DNA of 64,000 nt from Leptolyngbyaceae cyanobacterium C42_A2020_001 (GTDB lineage Bacteria > Cyanobacteriota > Cyanobacteriia > Leptolyngbyales > Leptolyngbyaceae). The stretch lies in contig JACYLN010000141.1 in NCBI GenBank assembly GCA_015272515.1, positions 1 to 64,000 on the forward strand. The letters are read 5' to 3'. The translations under genes were made by a program, and so were the position numbers. The notes beneath the pieces were generated by a model. It saw nothing but the letters and a program-made list of their open reading frames with translations, did no database searches and was not told the origin of the DNA. Positions 1 to 10,811 of this stretch are shown here, piece by piece (within the stretch, counting starts at the first letter, position 1; each line of letters opens with the position of its first letter).

Positions 1-11
1 TTTGATTCTGA

Positions 12-36
12 TACCCCGTCCGCTTGCGGCGGGGTA
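12..36. repeat. Short GC-rich hairpin (taccccg...cggggta), terminator- or REP-like
   Basis: taccccg (12-18) is the exact reverse complement of cggggta (30-36), with an inner ccg/cgg; lies at the window edge upstream of the first ORF. Confidence 0.5.
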
Positions 37-142
37 GTTCATTTCTGAAATTTTGCTCTGTTCGCGTTTCCATCTCTTGTCAAATAATCGTTGGATGGTT
101 CAGCATGGTGTTCAGATTGTTTTGTTACCGTCACGAACCACT

Positions 143-949
143 ATGCGATCGCTGATTTTATCCCTTGCTCTCACAGGTTTAGCCACCCCTGCTGTTGCCG
201 CGACCTGTGAAGAAAGCTTTCAGAAAAAAGGAGACTTTCTCAATGGTGCTGCCTTTGCCGCACGGGTGCAGGTTGAAGGGTTATCCGTAGAAGGAGCCTT
301 TTCCCAATTGCGTCCTATTCTGGCTCGCGAAGGCATCAAAACGCTCAGCACCGATGTGAATACAGGTGTGATGAAAGCCGAAAATCCTGCAACGCCTTTT
401 CAGCGGGCTTTACCCATTGATGTGTTTGCTTCGGTGGATGGTAAAGTCCTGAACGTTGAGATGGTTTTTACCCTGCCAGGTGGCGTAACTGCCCGCAGAG
501 AAACGGTGAAAAAATATCTGTGTGGTGCGCTTAATCAAATCGTGCCACCAAAAACAGCGACGGTTGAAACCCCATCTGCTAACGCCAATGCTCCAGCAGT
601 TGATATTGATGCGAACACATTGGCGAAACAAGTCAAAGACTCGGCAGATAATCCCGCTCGAATTCGGTTGAACTTTATTGGCAAGACTTTTCGAGTTAAT
701 GGAAAAGTCGCCAATATTGTAGATAATGATGGCGCTTACACCGTGTCGTTTGATAGCGCCCCTCCTGGCACGGGCAACCCTTCCAGGGAAAAAGCGAATC
801 GGACGACGATTGTGTGTGCGATGGCAAAGAATCAGGATGCTGCTGTTGCCGCATTGCAGATGAATCAAGCAGCGACATTAGTGGGTCGCTTCCAACGTTT
901 CGACAAACAATCCAATTCCATCACGTTGCAGGATTGCCGCGATCGCTAA
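143..949 (+). CDS. Secreted protein with signal peptide and C-terminal OB-fold (tRNA_anti-like) domain
   Basis: ORF 53..949; likely start ATG at 143 giving signal peptide MRSLILSLALTGLATPAVA; C-terminal NPARIRLNFIGKTFRVNGKVANIV...VCAMAK resembles tRNA_anti-like OB-fold proteins. Confidence 0.6.
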   Translation: MRSLILSLALTGLATPAVAATCEESFQKKGDFLNGAAFAARVQVEGLSVEGAFSQLRPILAREGIKTLSTDVNTGVMKAENPATPFQRALPIDVFASVDGKVLNVEMVFTLPGGVTARRETVKKYLCGALNQIVPPKTATVETPSANANAPAVDIDANTLAKQVKDSADNPARIRLNFIGKTFRVNGKVANIVDNDGAYTVSFDSAPPGTGNPSREKANRTTIVCAMAKNQDAAVAALQMNQAATLVGRFQRFDKQSNSITLQDCRDR

Positions 950-966
950 AATTCCATTCTTAAACA

Positions 967-1359
967 TTACTGGGTGGTAAAGCGGTAACCCGTGTATTGT
1001 TCACCTTCGTATAAAACCACCACCCAGGTATCCCGTTCAAAATCGAGTGGGTAAGCTTCTCGTTGTGCGGTTGCGCCCGCTCGAATTTGTAAATCGGGTA
1101 GTTTGCAATATGGCTCTTTCACAATCTCGCGAATGCGCTGCTTTTTGTCGCCTTCAGAAACGGTCAGCAGTTGAGCTACCTGCGTTTTAGAAAGCGCCGC
1201 TTCTGATTTCAAAATCTCCTGACAAGAAGCAGTGAAACTCCGACGACTGCTGAATGTTGGCAGTCCATACATATCTAGCAACATCCCCAACGCCAGCAGC
1301 ACCGTTCCACCAATAATGGCGCGTCGGGGGAGTTTTCCTAGCAGTTGACTCGCACTCAT
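967..1359 (-). CDS. Hypothetical protein with one N-terminal TM segment
   Basis: 130-aa ORF with hydrophobic AIIGGTVLLALGMLLDMYG. Confidence 0.5.
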   Translation of the reverse strand: MSASQLLGKLPRRAIIGGTVLLALGMLLDMYGLPTFSSRRSFTASCQEILKSEAALSKTQVAQLLTVSEGDKKQRIREIVKEPYCKLPDLQIRAGATAQREAYPLDFERDTWVVVLYEGEQYTGYRFTTQ

Positions 1360-1453
1360 TGATTTGCCCTTTAGTTAATCCATAATTCTGAGTTTTTGAA
1401 GGCGATGCGGTACGCTGCGCGAACACATCCTGCGTTTGGCTAATCTGAACTTT

Positions 1454-2674
1454 TTAGAAGAATTTACCGCCGATAAACAGCCCCAACATCACCAGAAAGA
1501 GTCGGTAAAACGGTACCCACCCCGTTTTGGGAACAAACAACGCCAGAAAAATTGCTAACGCTGCGGGTGCAATCATCATTAGCGTGAAAACGGGAGACAG
1601 GAACGGTAAGGAGGATAGCAAGTGATGGGAGGCAAGCCGAGCGATCGCAGCAATTCCCACCCAGACCACCGCATCTTTCAGGCGCTCCATGGGTTCCTCT
1701 GGCAGTTCAAAAAAGCGCCAGAGGGGTAACCGCCGCAGATGAGACAGAGATCGCCGAACAACAGGTTCAAACGGTGGCTGCTCGTAGGATTGACGCTGAT
1801 AGGATTGGCGTTCGTAAGTCTGCTGCCGGGGGCGATCGCGAGATGATTCCGATTGCCCGTAGGATTGCTCCTGGCTCACCAGTTGCCGCAACTCCTCATT
1901 GGCACGCCATGCTTCATAATCGTACCGCTGGCGCACCGGATCGAAGGGATTTGGGTGATGTGGGTGAGGCTGGGGATAGGAGTAAGCGGAGGGTTGAGGA
2001 TAGGACTGTTCCGATGGTTGAGGATAACTACGATCACGATAACCAGTTTGACGATGGGGTGGCGCAGGTGGCGTATCAGCCTCGTCCATCATCAACTCTA
2101 ACTGCGAAAGGCGTTGCCGAATTCGCTTCGCCTGTTGTTTCAAGTCGTCTGTCGCTTCTTGCTCCAGGGAGGTTTGCAGATCATCTGGCTGAAATTTGGG
2201 CGATCGCATTTGCTGTTGAATTGATGCAGGATCGACTTCTGCACCAAACGACATCGCCTGAGATTGCTCCATCCAGGCTTTTTTGCGGGCACGTTCTACC
2301 AAAATCTGATTGATCCGATCTGCCAGGTCTTCCAGGTGTTGCAGTTCATCCGCAAAGGGTTGATGCTTTGGCGATTGAGGTGGACGGTATGAAGCTGCGG
2401 GTTTAGACTTGTTGGCAGCAGCCCGACTTTTTCCCGACCCAGATTGCTTCCGTTTGGTGGACGATCGCGGCGTTAGGGGATCTTCCGCAATACTACCGAG
2501 TGCCGCTTGAGGTGATTGTGAAGCTGAACGCTGCTTCATCGGCATCGGCACAACGTTCGCCTCTTCCTCCAACGGCATCTCATCCTGATCAGCGATCGGA
2601 TAAGGTTGCTGCGCTAAATTGTGCGAGACTGGATAGGACTGGGGAGGTTGTCTGCGGGCTTGATGTTCTTCCAT
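1454..2674 (-). CDS. Hypothetical Q/P/S/Y-rich protein with C-terminal TM helices
   Basis: 406-aa ORF; low-complexity SYPQPS repeats followed by a hydrophobic C-terminus. Confidence 0.6.
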   Translation of the reverse strand: MEEHQARRQPPQSYPVSHNLAQQPYPIADQDEMPLEEEANVVPMPMKQRSASQSPQAALGSIAEDPLTPRSSTKRKQSGSGKSRAAANKSKPAASYRPPQSPKHQPFADELQHLEDLADRINQILVERARKKAWMEQSQAMSFGAEVDPASIQQQMRSPKFQPDDLQTSLEQEATDDLKQQAKRIRQRLSQLELMMDEADTPPAPPHRQTGYRDRSYPQPSEQSYPQPSAYSYPQPHPHHPNPFDPVRQRYDYEAWRANEELRQLVSQEQSYGQSESSRDRPRQQTYERQSYQRQSYEQPPFEPVVRRSLSHLRRLPLWRFFELPEEPMERLKDAVVWVGIAAIARLASHHLLSSLPFLSPVFTLMMIAPAALAIFLALFVPKTGWVPFYRLFLVMLGLFIGGKFF

Positions 2675-2802
2675 TGAGAAAAACCGCCTAATCTAACGGG
2701 GGATTCACAGCACCACTGAGCAGAACCCAGAGTGGTACTAGTGTACTATAACAGATTAGACGTGGTTTAGAAACTATTGATTGCTCTTCCGCTTCTTTGA
2801 TA

Positions 2803-3603
2803 TCAGTTTTTTGCTGGGGCCGGCTGCAATCGGGCAGTTTGCAGTCCGTCTTGAAAGGTGCTGGCAATGTTGGGCAACCCGACCTGGTTTAACAGGGCAG
2901 CGAGATCTTCACGGACGGCAGAGTTTTTGGGATCGGTGGCGTTGGCACTGGACAAGATAGCAATTGCGTCGTACCACATCCCAGCTTCGGCATATAGGCG
3001 AGCGCGAACCTGATCAGATCGGGTGGAAGCGATCGCTTTCCCCAATTCGTTGGTTATCGGCACTCGCTGCACCCAACCTTGAGCGTAAATATCTTGGGAA
3101 CGGCGATTAGGATTGCAAATGACGGCGATTGACCAACGATAGTCTTTATCAGCAATCAAGTCGGGCGTGGTTGTTGGCAACTCAACTTTGACAATACCTT
3201 TGGCGTTAGGTTGCACCGTTTTTACCGCCAATGGTTTATTGACTCCTGGTTCCACTAGCGTAAACTCAGCCGATTTTGCGCCTACTAAGTAGGCCATGAA
3301 GGTTGGGCGTGGTGATGCGGTTAGCCCCACATGATTATCTGGAACGAGGGGTAGGATGGTGACGCGGTTGAACTTGTCGCAGCCGCGAGAACCTGTCCCC
3401 GCAGTCCGGATGGCGCGTTTGAGTTTGGGTGGTTTGTAGCTAATGCCTCTGCTCTGTTGGGCAAAGGCTGAAGGGGTGAGTTCCAATCCACTCAGGCGGG
3501 CAAACGAGGATTGAGTCTCAACCGGGAGGACGGCGATCGCTTGCAGACCGACTGCCAATGCAGATGCGGTTGCCATTGCGGGAACGGTGCGAAATCTTAC
3601 CAT
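2803..3603 (-). CDS. DUF928 domain protein
   Basis: 266 aa; signal-like N-terminus and DUF928-type motifs (LVPDNHVGLTASPRPTFMAYL, ADKDYRWSIAVICNPNRRSQD). Confidence 0.8.
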   Translation of the reverse strand: MVRFRTVPAMATASALAVGLQAIAVLPVETQSSFARLSGLELTPSAFAQQSRGISYKPPKLKRAIRTAGTGSRGCDKFNRVTILPLVPDNHVGLTASPRPTFMAYLVGAKSAEFTLVEPGVNKPLAVKTVQPNAKGIVKVELPTTTPDLIADKDYRWSIAVICNPNRRSQDIYAQGWVQRVPITNELGKAIASTRSDQVRARLYAEAGMWYDAIAILSSANATDPKNSAVREDLAALLNQVGLPNIASTFQDGLQTARLQPAPAKN

Positions 3604-3731
3604 AGGGGGTCTCCGGTCTGTTAGCGGTTATAGGGGGCTACGCTGAAACGGTAAACGAATCGGAACTAAGCGATGGAACATAACTTTAAAGATGTGGATC
3701 GATGCACCGTGCCACTTATTATTCTGGCTTG

Positions 3732-5669
3732 TCAACCTAAAATATGCGAGTCCTCAGGTACATCAGTTTTTAATGATTCCAACAAGATTTGATAAATTTT
3801 CGTAGTTTCCGAGCGCCCTTTCAGTTGTACATTTGCGATGAATTGATGCGGGAAGCGATTTTGTACATAGTTGTAGGTGTTTTCATTGATCAAAATTCGG
3901 CAAATACCGAGTCCCAACGTTTTATCAAAGCTTTCTAACCGAGATGCAATGTTGACACTGTCGCCGATAGTGGTGTAGTCGAGCCGTTGTTCGCCGCCCA
4001 AACTTCCCGTCACAACCAATCCTGTGGCAATGCCAACCCGCATACTCACCGTCGGGCGACCTTGACTTTCCCATTTTTGGTTCAAGGCGTTCAAAATATG
4101 CGCCATTTCAACGGCACAACCAACTGCCTGAACCGCATCCTGGGCAATTTCGGCTTCGCTGGTGCGGGGGATGGGAACCCCAAACACTGCCATGATGCAA
4201 TCGCCAATGAATTTGTCTACAATGCCGCCGTTTTCGAGTACTGCTTGAGTCATCGCTTCCATGTATTCGTTCAGCCAAGACATCAACACTTCTGGGCTGG
4301 TACGTTCAGATACAGTGGTGAAGTCTTTAATATCGGAAAACAAGACGGTTGCGGTCATTCTGCGCCCAGTTAATCGCCCTTGTTGCAATAGTTGGTCGCG
4401 ATCGCGCCAGATGGCTTCAGCAATTTTGGGAGAGACGTGCCGCCCAAAAATGTTCATAATAGTCTGGCGTTCGGCGTGTTCCAGGTAAGCAATGTAGCTG
4501 GTAATCAGTCCAGTAGACGTTAACAGCGCCAGCACCGCCGGAACAATCGGAATCCACCATCCCGCCAAAAATGCCAGATAACTAGCCGCCACCAGGCTAC
4601 TTGCCAGCAATAGAATGCCGCCAATTGCCCAGCGGGGTGCGCGCGCGCTCCAGGCTAAAATTGTGCCAACGGTTGCCCAGGCGATAATCCACACCATTTC
4701 TTGCCAATCTTGCCAGCCCTGAATTCCAGTACGCCCATCTAAGGTAGAGCTCAAAATTTGACTTGCAAGATTTGCCTGAATTTCTACACCTGCCATTGTT
4801 TCGGGTGTGGTGATGGAGTTACCGCTGTAGGGTGTGTAGAAAAAATCTTTGATGCTGGTGGCGGTGGGTCCGATTAGCACGATGCGATCGCGCATCAGGT
4901 TAGCCGGAATATTACCATTCAGTACCTCCATCAAGGAAACCGTCTGAAAGCTATTAGCAGGACCGCGGTAGTTCAGCAAAATCTGATATTCACCATCATC
5001 GGCTTTGATGTAAGCTCCGTCGTTTGCCTGAAATTTGGGAAACACGGCTTGTTTAAACTTGAGATAGTCAGTAGCAGGATCGGCTTCTGCCAAAATGTTT
5101 TGCTTTTCCAGGTAAAGCCGTGCCAATCGCAAGCCCAGGGTTTCTTGAGCATCTTCGCCGATAAACAAAATCACCCGCCGCACTTTGCCATCTCCATCCT
5201 GTACCACGTCGTTTGAAGCGACCTGATTAAGTTGCTTCAGTACGGGTGGCGGCGCAACGGGCACATTTTTGATGCCGCCCCGGTTCTCAATGCCAATCAA
5301 GTTGGGTGTTGTTTTGAAGAGGTTGACCAATTCGGAGTGTCCGGGTTCTACGGGAAAATCCCGGTACAGATCCAACCCGATCGCGACCGGTTGCTGCTGT
5401 TTAATGCGTTGAATCAGCCGTGCCAGGGTGGCATCATCCAGGGGCCAGCGGCGAGTTTTTCGCAGGTCGTCTTCATTCACGCCCACAATCACGATGCGCG
5501 GATCGGCGGCTTCTGACGGGCGCGATCGCATCAACTGGTCAAACGCCATCCACTCGTAGGGTTGGAGTGCTCCGGAGAGGCGCAACAAAATCACCAATCC
5601 TGCCGCCGTTGGAACCGTCGTCCAGATTCCCCGCCATTCCCAAATTCGCTTGAATATCATTTTGGGCAT
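3732..5669 (-). CDS. CHASE2 domain-containing adenylate/guanylate cyclase
   Basis: 645 aa; N-terminal CHASE2 (DPRIVIVGVNEDDLRKTRRWPLDD), TM helices, class III cyclase domain (VLFSDIKDFTTVSE, GGIVDKFIGDCIMAVFG, DYTTIGDSVNIASRLE). Confidence 0.92.
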   Translation of the reverse strand: MPKMIFKRIWEWRGIWTTVPTAAGLVILLRLSGALQPYEWMAFDQLMRSRPSEAADPRIVIVGVNEDDLRKTRRWPLDDATLARLIQRIKQQQPVAIGLDLYRDFPVEPGHSELVNLFKTTPNLIGIENRGGIKNVPVAPPPVLKQLNQVASNDVVQDGDGKVRRVILFIGEDAQETLGLRLARLYLEKQNILAEADPATDYLKFKQAVFPKFQANDGAYIKADDGEYQILLNYRGPANSFQTVSLMEVLNGNIPANLMRDRIVLIGPTATSIKDFFYTPYSGNSITTPETMAGVEIQANLASQILSSTLDGRTGIQGWQDWQEMVWIIAWATVGTILAWSARAPRWAIGGILLLASSLVAASYLAFLAGWWIPIVPAVLALLTSTGLITSYIAYLEHAERQTIMNIFGRHVSPKIAEAIWRDRDQLLQQGRLTGRRMTATVLFSDIKDFTTVSERTSPEVLMSWLNEYMEAMTQAVLENGGIVDKFIGDCIMAVFGVPIPRTSEAEIAQDAVQAVGCAVEMAHILNALNQKWESQGRPTVSMRVGIATGLVVTGSLGGEQRLDYTTIGDSVNIASRLESFDKTLGLGICRILINENTYNYVQNRFPHQFIANVQLKGRSETTKIYQILLESLKTDVPEDSHILG

Positions 5670-5738
5670 TAATAAAGCACTCCAATCTGAAAATTCATTT
5701 TAGAGAATTTTTCCAGCCCGGTGTGTATCAATTTACGG

Positions 5739-8700
5739 CTAAAACCCACACACTAAATCGTGAGCTTTAACAACCGCTGCCAGTTGGGGATGAGTTCCCA
5801 ACACCACTCTGCCGTCTGGTGTCCGAATGAATCCTTGTGCTTCTTGAACAGGATCACCCGGTTTCCAGGAAAGATGGGGGGTGGAGACAGGGGGGAGTTT
5901 GTTGGGATCAGCCCCCTGGTTCAAAGATTGGGGGGGATCCGTGCTCACCGGGCGCACGGGCGCAACATTATATCGCCCTACTGCCTGACTATAAGGAGTC
6001 CGCGCTAGCCCACCTGTACCCGTCACCAGGAAGCTACTGCGTCCGCTGGTGCGCCGTGCCAAACAACTTCCAGCCACCACCTGCTCAGAACTGACAAACT
6101 CATCTTCGAGAGAGGAGAAAGAGTTTTGGATGAAGCTGATGTCGGGAATTTGCACCGTACCGCTAATGCCAAACACTGAAGATGAGGAGATATCCACCCG
6201 ACCATTGCCGCGAAATCGGGACAAGTCTGACCCAGGATTGCGTCCTACGTTAGCAAATAGATCAGCGATGAAGATGAGCGCGTCGATCGTGATATTGCCG
6301 CCATCGCCAAAGCGAGCATTTGCCAGAATGTCACTGTCTTCAAAGGCGAAGAACCGTTCTTGCGATCGAATGGTGATGTCACCACCGCCGCCTGCCCCAT
6401 CGGAAACGCTGCTGCTGACAAGACTGCCTCGGTTGAACAGAATGTCTCTGGCGGAGATGGTAACTTGCCCGCCGCCGCCCTGCTCGGATGAGGCAGAAAT
6501 TTCGCCGTTGCTCACCCGCAGGCGATCGCGCAGGTTAATGGTAATTGAGCCAGCATTTCCGGTAGCCGTGCTGCGGCTGGTGATGCGGCTACCGTCCGTC
6601 AAAAATAGGGAATTGGCAGAGAGGGTAATTCTTCCGGCATTGCCTGTGCCAGAGGAAGAAGTGGAAATTTCTGCCCCATTTTGAATGGTCAGGTCATTGC
6701 GAACTGTCAATTGAATGTTGCCGCCCGTGCCAGAGACCGTATCAGCAGTGAGTTTGCCGCCCGTATCCAGGGTTGCCGTCCGTGCCCGAACCTCTAGATT
6801 GCCAGCGCTGCCCGTTCCCGTACTGCTGACGGTTGCCTGCGCTCCGTTCTGGATCAGCAATTGATTGGTGGCGATCGCTAAACTCCCCGCATCTCCGCTG
6901 GCCGAAGACCGAGCTGCTAACCGTCCGCCTCCATCGAGCACCACTCGCTGGCTGGCATTCACAGCTAAAATTCCGCCTGCCCCGCTGCCTTCCGTTGAAG
7001 CAGACACTTCAGCGCTGTTCAATACGCTCAACTGCTGCGTATTAATTGTCAACCGGCCTCCGGCTCCTGCCGCTTTGGTCGTAACCGAGACTTCGGCACC
7101 GTCTTGTACCAAAAGCTGGGGTGTGGCGATCGTCAAGTCGCCCGCCCGTCCCTCTCCCTGACTCTGCGCCAAAACGCCGCTGGGGTTGGTACCCCTGCCC
7201 GATACTACCACCCGTTCACTAGCCGCCACACTCATATTGCCTGCGGCTCCGCTGCCACTGGTTGAACTCACCAGTTGCCCGCCTGTGAGCAGTTCCAATT
7301 CCCCCGTCCGAATCGCAATTTCGCCACCCGTGCCTGTGCCGCCTTCTACAGCCGTACTAATCCGACTATCCGTTTTGACGCTGAGAGAGCCGCTTCCGGT
7401 ATCAATGGCAATGGTGCCACCTTGTCCGCTGGCAGAGGTTTTGGCGTTGATCGTTGAACGATCGCTCAACAGGATAGTGGGAGCCGTAACCGCGACATTG
7501 CCGCCGTTGCCTAACCCGTTTGTGCTGGCATCGATTTCGCTGTTGCCGCTGAGTGCCACCAAATTGCCGCCGCGCACGGTAATGGTGCCGCCCTGCCCAG
7601 TGGCGTTTTCGGCAACGGTAGTGCGAAGGGCGCTGTCGTTTTCCAGGGAGACGCGATCGCTGGCTTCCACCAAAATGTTGGCACCCAAAATGGAACCCGT
7701 GCTGTCTGCATTCAGACGAAAGTTGTTGAGGGTGACATTCGTGCCGCGAATTACCGCGCCGCCTGCGTGACCTGTGTTGTCTGGGAAGGTGTCTGTAAAA
7801 AATTCGCCACCCAACAGGTAAACATATCCGGCAGTTGCCTGCGCTGCAATACTACCCGTTGCGCCCGTGCCAAAAGCTGCCACATCAATGGTGGAGTCTA
7901 GCGAAGTGAGTGATCTCCCAGTGAGGGTTACCGTTCCAGCAATGCCCGCTCCGTTCGTTGTGGCAAAAATGTCGCTGCCAGTTAGAGTCAGGTCGCCGCG
8001 CGGAGCCGTTATTATCAGATTTCCGGCTGCACCGTTGCCCACAGTGTCTGTGTACAAGCTGCTATTGGTGAGGGCGATCGCGCCATTGGTAGCAGTCAAG
8101 ATCACATTGCCGCCGTTGCCGTCGCCGTTTAGAACTCCAGCATCTAGCGTTGCGCTGGTGATTGCAAGACTTCCTCCCGTTAAATTAATGAATCCGGCGG
8201 AACCTGTGGCCGTGTCGCCAAATGCGGAAGTATCCAAAAAGCTGTCTGGCTCAAGGGTGATGCTGCCGTTGTTGGCGGCTTGAACCGAAATGTTGCCAGC
8301 ATTGCCGGATGCCAGGGAGGAAGCAAACACCGAAGCTCCTGCTCCCACAGACACGGATTGCCCCGAAATCACAATATTGCCACCATCGCCGCTACCAAAG
8401 GTGCTGCTGTTGAGTTCTTGATTGGCTGCGATCGCAACGGTGCTGCCACTGCTGAGAGTGATCGCTCCACCGCCGCCCAACCGGCCGCCATCCGCCAAAA
8501 TGCTGCCCACTGTGAGATTGCGATTGGCGGACAGAAAAACAGTGCCGCCGCTACCCCCGTCTTCCAACAAAACGCGAGTGCTGAGAACACTGGCAGATGT
8601 GTCAATTGCGCCGCGATCGCTAACGATGCGAAGAGTGCCACCGTTGCCTAAGGATGAAGCAGCGTCGATGTCTCCGGTAGTGGTGATGTCCAGGTTAGCG

Positions 8701-10811
8701 TTCAAATTTACCGCCCCACCCGTGCCTGTGCCGTCTGCAAAGGTAGCGATCGCCCCGGTGACAATGCCGTTCCCAGCCGTAACGCTGACCGCTCCCCCAT
8801 TGCCGTTGGTGGACGAAGCATCGATCGCGCCAACGGTAATATTGCCCTGAGCCGCTGTTAAAGTGACCGCTCCACCATTACCCGTTGCGCCCGTGGAAAA
8901 CGTGTTGATTGCCGTGGCAGAAACGCCGCCCCGCCCGTTGAGCGAAACTGCTCCGCCATTGCCTGTGCTGGATGAGGTATCGATCGTGCCCACTGCGATT
9001 GCGCCGTTGGATGTAAGCTGAAGCGCTGCGCCTGTAAAGTCTCCCAGGGTAATGTTGCCAGGTGATTGCACGGAAAATAATCCACCCGTGTTAATGCCGA
9101 TGTTGGTGGTGACTGCGCCGTTAAGGCTGGTAACGCTGAGATTGCCCGCACTTTGTAGCAGGCTGTCAGGGCTGGTTTGCGCCTGGATATCCACTCCGGC
9201 ATTGCCACGAATCAAAAGATCGCCACTCGTGCTGGCAATAAAGGGACTGTCGGCGCGATCGCGAATTTGCAGCACCCCCGTTGCTGATAGAAACAAATCG
9301 TTTGCCGCTTGCAGTTGGCTGCGCTGGAGTGTGGCATTGCCCCCCGCCGCGATCGCCAGTCCACCCGTGGTACTTACCAACACACTATCCGCCAGTTGCA
9401 AATTTCTCGTTGCAGACAGCAAGACATTGCCCGTGGCGTTTAACTGGCTACCCGTAAGCGAAACCGTATTGCCAGAAAATGTTGCCGCGTCGCCATTGGT
9501 AAACACGCCATTCGCCGCGATCGCGCCACTGCTATTTACCGTAATATTTCCGGTGGTTTGGATGGAACTGGTAGAGTTTGTTAGTGCGTTGATCGTGACA
9601 CCCTGCGTCCCCTGAATCAGCAAATTACCCCCCACAGTTGCATTAAATGGATTTGCAAGAGTGTCTTGAATTTGCACGGTGTTTTGTGCCAATAGCGATA
9701 GATTGCCCGTGGTTGTGAGTTGGCTTGCTGTCAGGTTGAGATTATTAGCGGCAAACAGGCTAGCCGTTTGGGCAGTGGCTTGCTGAACCGTGACGTTACC
9801 CGCTAAAGCATTCACTGTCAAAATGCCGTTGGGTGCCAGCAATTGCCCGATGCTATTAATCGAGTTGCCGCGTAACGTCAGGTCTTGCCCTGATTGAATA
9901 TCTCCTGCATTGGCGATGACATTGCTATTGAGAAATATAGTTTGTCCAGCTTGAATACTGCCCTGATTACTAATCGTACCTGCGGATGCAGTGAGAGATT
10001 GTCCAACTTGAATTGTTCCCTGATTGCTAACTGTGATTGCATTCAGGGTCAAATTCTGTCCTGCTAATAAGCTTCCAGTATTGGCAACTGTATTTGCAGC
10101 GAGTCTGATGTTTTGTCCAGCTTGCACTGTTCCCGAATTTGCGATCGCATTCCCAATCAGTGTGACATTTGTTCCAGCTTGCAAATTTGCCTGATTCGTG
10201 ACATTTGCCAGAGCGTTCAAAAAGGTTGCTTCTGGCTGAACAGCAACCAACGTACTTGGAACAGCCAGATTGGCACTGAATACCCCATTTTCCAACGTAA
10301 TAGCGCTAGATGTGCTGGCAACAAATGAGCCTTGCACATCTAAACTAGCACCGGGACCAAACACAATCCCCGCAGGGTTGAGCAAATACAGATTGGCAGG
10401 TCCTAATACGCCCAATCTGCCCAGGATATTGGAGGGATTGCCGCCCGTGACGCGAGTGAGGATATTGGTAACTCCATCTGGATTGGCAAAATAAACCCCT
10501 CGACCAGCCGCCACATTAAACTCTTGAAAGCTGTGAAACAGGTTGAAGCCCCGTACAGCACCACCCCCAATCACGTTGCTGGGAAAGCCGCCAATGGTTT
10601 GATCTACAGGATCGACCGTAGATTGCTCGATTCCCAAACTGGTATCTGCTGCAAGTTGTGCCTGAGCGGGTAACCCAATCGCGGCGATCGCCCCCAGCAT
10701 CAAACCGCCCGCCACCCGCGATCGCCAGCCCCCACGGGAGCATCCATACCTCGTCATGCCTGTTGCCTCCTGTAAGGGCGAAATCGCAGTGTCATCACAT
10801 CCAGTTACCAA
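5739..10811 (-). CDS. Two-partner-secretion filamentous haemagglutinin-like exoprotein
   Basis: 1690 aa; haemagglutination-activity N-terminal domain (GGGAVRGFNLFHSFQEFNVAAGRGVYFANPDGVTNILTRVTGGNPSNILGRLGV...NLYLLNPAGIVFGPGASLDV) followed by Gly/Asn/Thr-rich beta-helix repeats. Confidence 0.93.
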   Translation of the reverse strand: MVTGCDDTAISPLQEATGMTRYGCSRGGWRSRVAGGLMLGAIAAIGLPAQAQLAADTSLGIEQSTVDPVDQTIGGFPSNVIGGGAVRGFNLFHSFQEFNVAAGRGVYFANPDGVTNILTRVTGGNPSNILGRLGVLGPANLYLLNPAGIVFGPGASLDVQGSFVASTSSAITLENGVFSANLAVPSTLVAVQPEATFLNALANVTNQANLQAGTNVTLIGNAIANSGTVQAGQNIRLAANTVANTGSLLAGQNLTLNAITVSNQGTIQVGQSLTASAGTISNQGSIQAGQTIFLNSNVIANAGDIQSGQDLTLRGNSINSIGQLLAPNGILTVNALAGNVTVQQATAQTASLFAANNLNLTASQLTTTGNLSLLAQNTVQIQDTLANPFNATVGGNLLIQGTQGVTINALTNSTSSIQTTGNITVNSSGAIAANGVFTNGDAATFSGNTVSLTGSQLNATGNVLLSATRNLQLADSVLVSTTGGLAIAAGGNATLQRSQLQAANDLFLSATGVLQIRDRADSPFIASTSGDLLIRGNAGVDIQAQTSPDSLLQSAGNLSVTSLNGAVTTNIGINTGGLFSVQSPGNITLGDFTGAALQLTSNGAIAVGTIDTSSSTGNGGAVSLNGRGGVSATAINTFSTGATGNGGAVTLTAAQGNITVGAIDASSTNGNGGAVSVTAGNGIVTGAIATFADGTGTGGAVNLNANLDITTTGDIDAASSLGNGGTLRIVSDRGAIDTSASVLSTRVLLEDGGSGGTVFLSANRNLTVGSILADGGRLGGGGAITLSSGSTVAIAANQELNSSTFGSGDGGNIVISGQSVSVGAGASVFASSLASGNAGNISVQAANNGSITLEPDSFLDTSAFGDTATGSAGFINLTGGSLAITSATLDAGVLNGDGNGGNVILTATNGAIALTNSSLYTDTVGNGAAGNLIITAPRGDLTLTGSDIFATTNGAGIAGTVTLTGRSLTSLDSTIDVAAFGTGATGSIAAQATAGYVYLLGGEFFTDTFPDNTGHAGGAVIRGTNVTLNNFRLNADSTGSILGANILVEASDRVSLENDSALRTTVAENATGQGGTITVRGGNLVALSGNSEIDASTNGLGNGGNVAVTAPTILLSDRSTINAKTSASGQGGTIAIDTGSGSLSVKTDSRISTAVEGGTGTGGEIAIRTGELELLTGGQLVSSTSGSGAAGNMSVAASERVVVSGRGTNPSGVLAQSQGEGRAGDLTIATPQLLVQDGAEVSVTTKAAGAGGRLTINTQQLSVLNSAEVSASTEGSGAGGILAVNASQRVVLDGGGRLAARSSASGDAGSLAIATNQLLIQNGAQATVSSTGTGSAGNLEVRARTATLDTGGKLTADTVSGTGGNIQLTVRNDLTIQNGAEISTSSSGTGNAGRITLSANSLFLTDGSRITSRSTATGNAGSITINLRDRLRVSNGEISASSEQGGGGQVTISARDILFNRGSLVSSSVSDGAGGGGDITIRSQERFFAFEDSDILANARFGDGGNITIDALIFIADLFANVGRNPGSDLSRFRGNGRVDISSSSVFGISGTVQIPDISFIQNSFSSLEDEFVSSEQVVAGSCLARRTSGRSSFLVTGTGGLARTPYSQAVGRYNVAPVRPVSTDPPQSLNQGADPNKLPPVSTPHLSWKPGDPVQEAQGFIRTPDGRVVLGTHPQLAAVVKAHDLVCGF

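Noticed and set aside
1774-2313. 179-aa + strand ORF
   Set aside because: Antisense to the Q/P-rich hypothetical gene 1454..2674; no independent support.
6049-9615. Long + strand ORFs (6049..6684, 7186..7770, 7867..8283, 8422..8850, 9052..9615) with P/L/V/A-rich products
   Set aside because: Antisense shadows of the repetitive FHA-like gene (5739..10811, -); composition follows from reverse-reading Gly/Ala/Thr-rich codons, with no recognisable domain.
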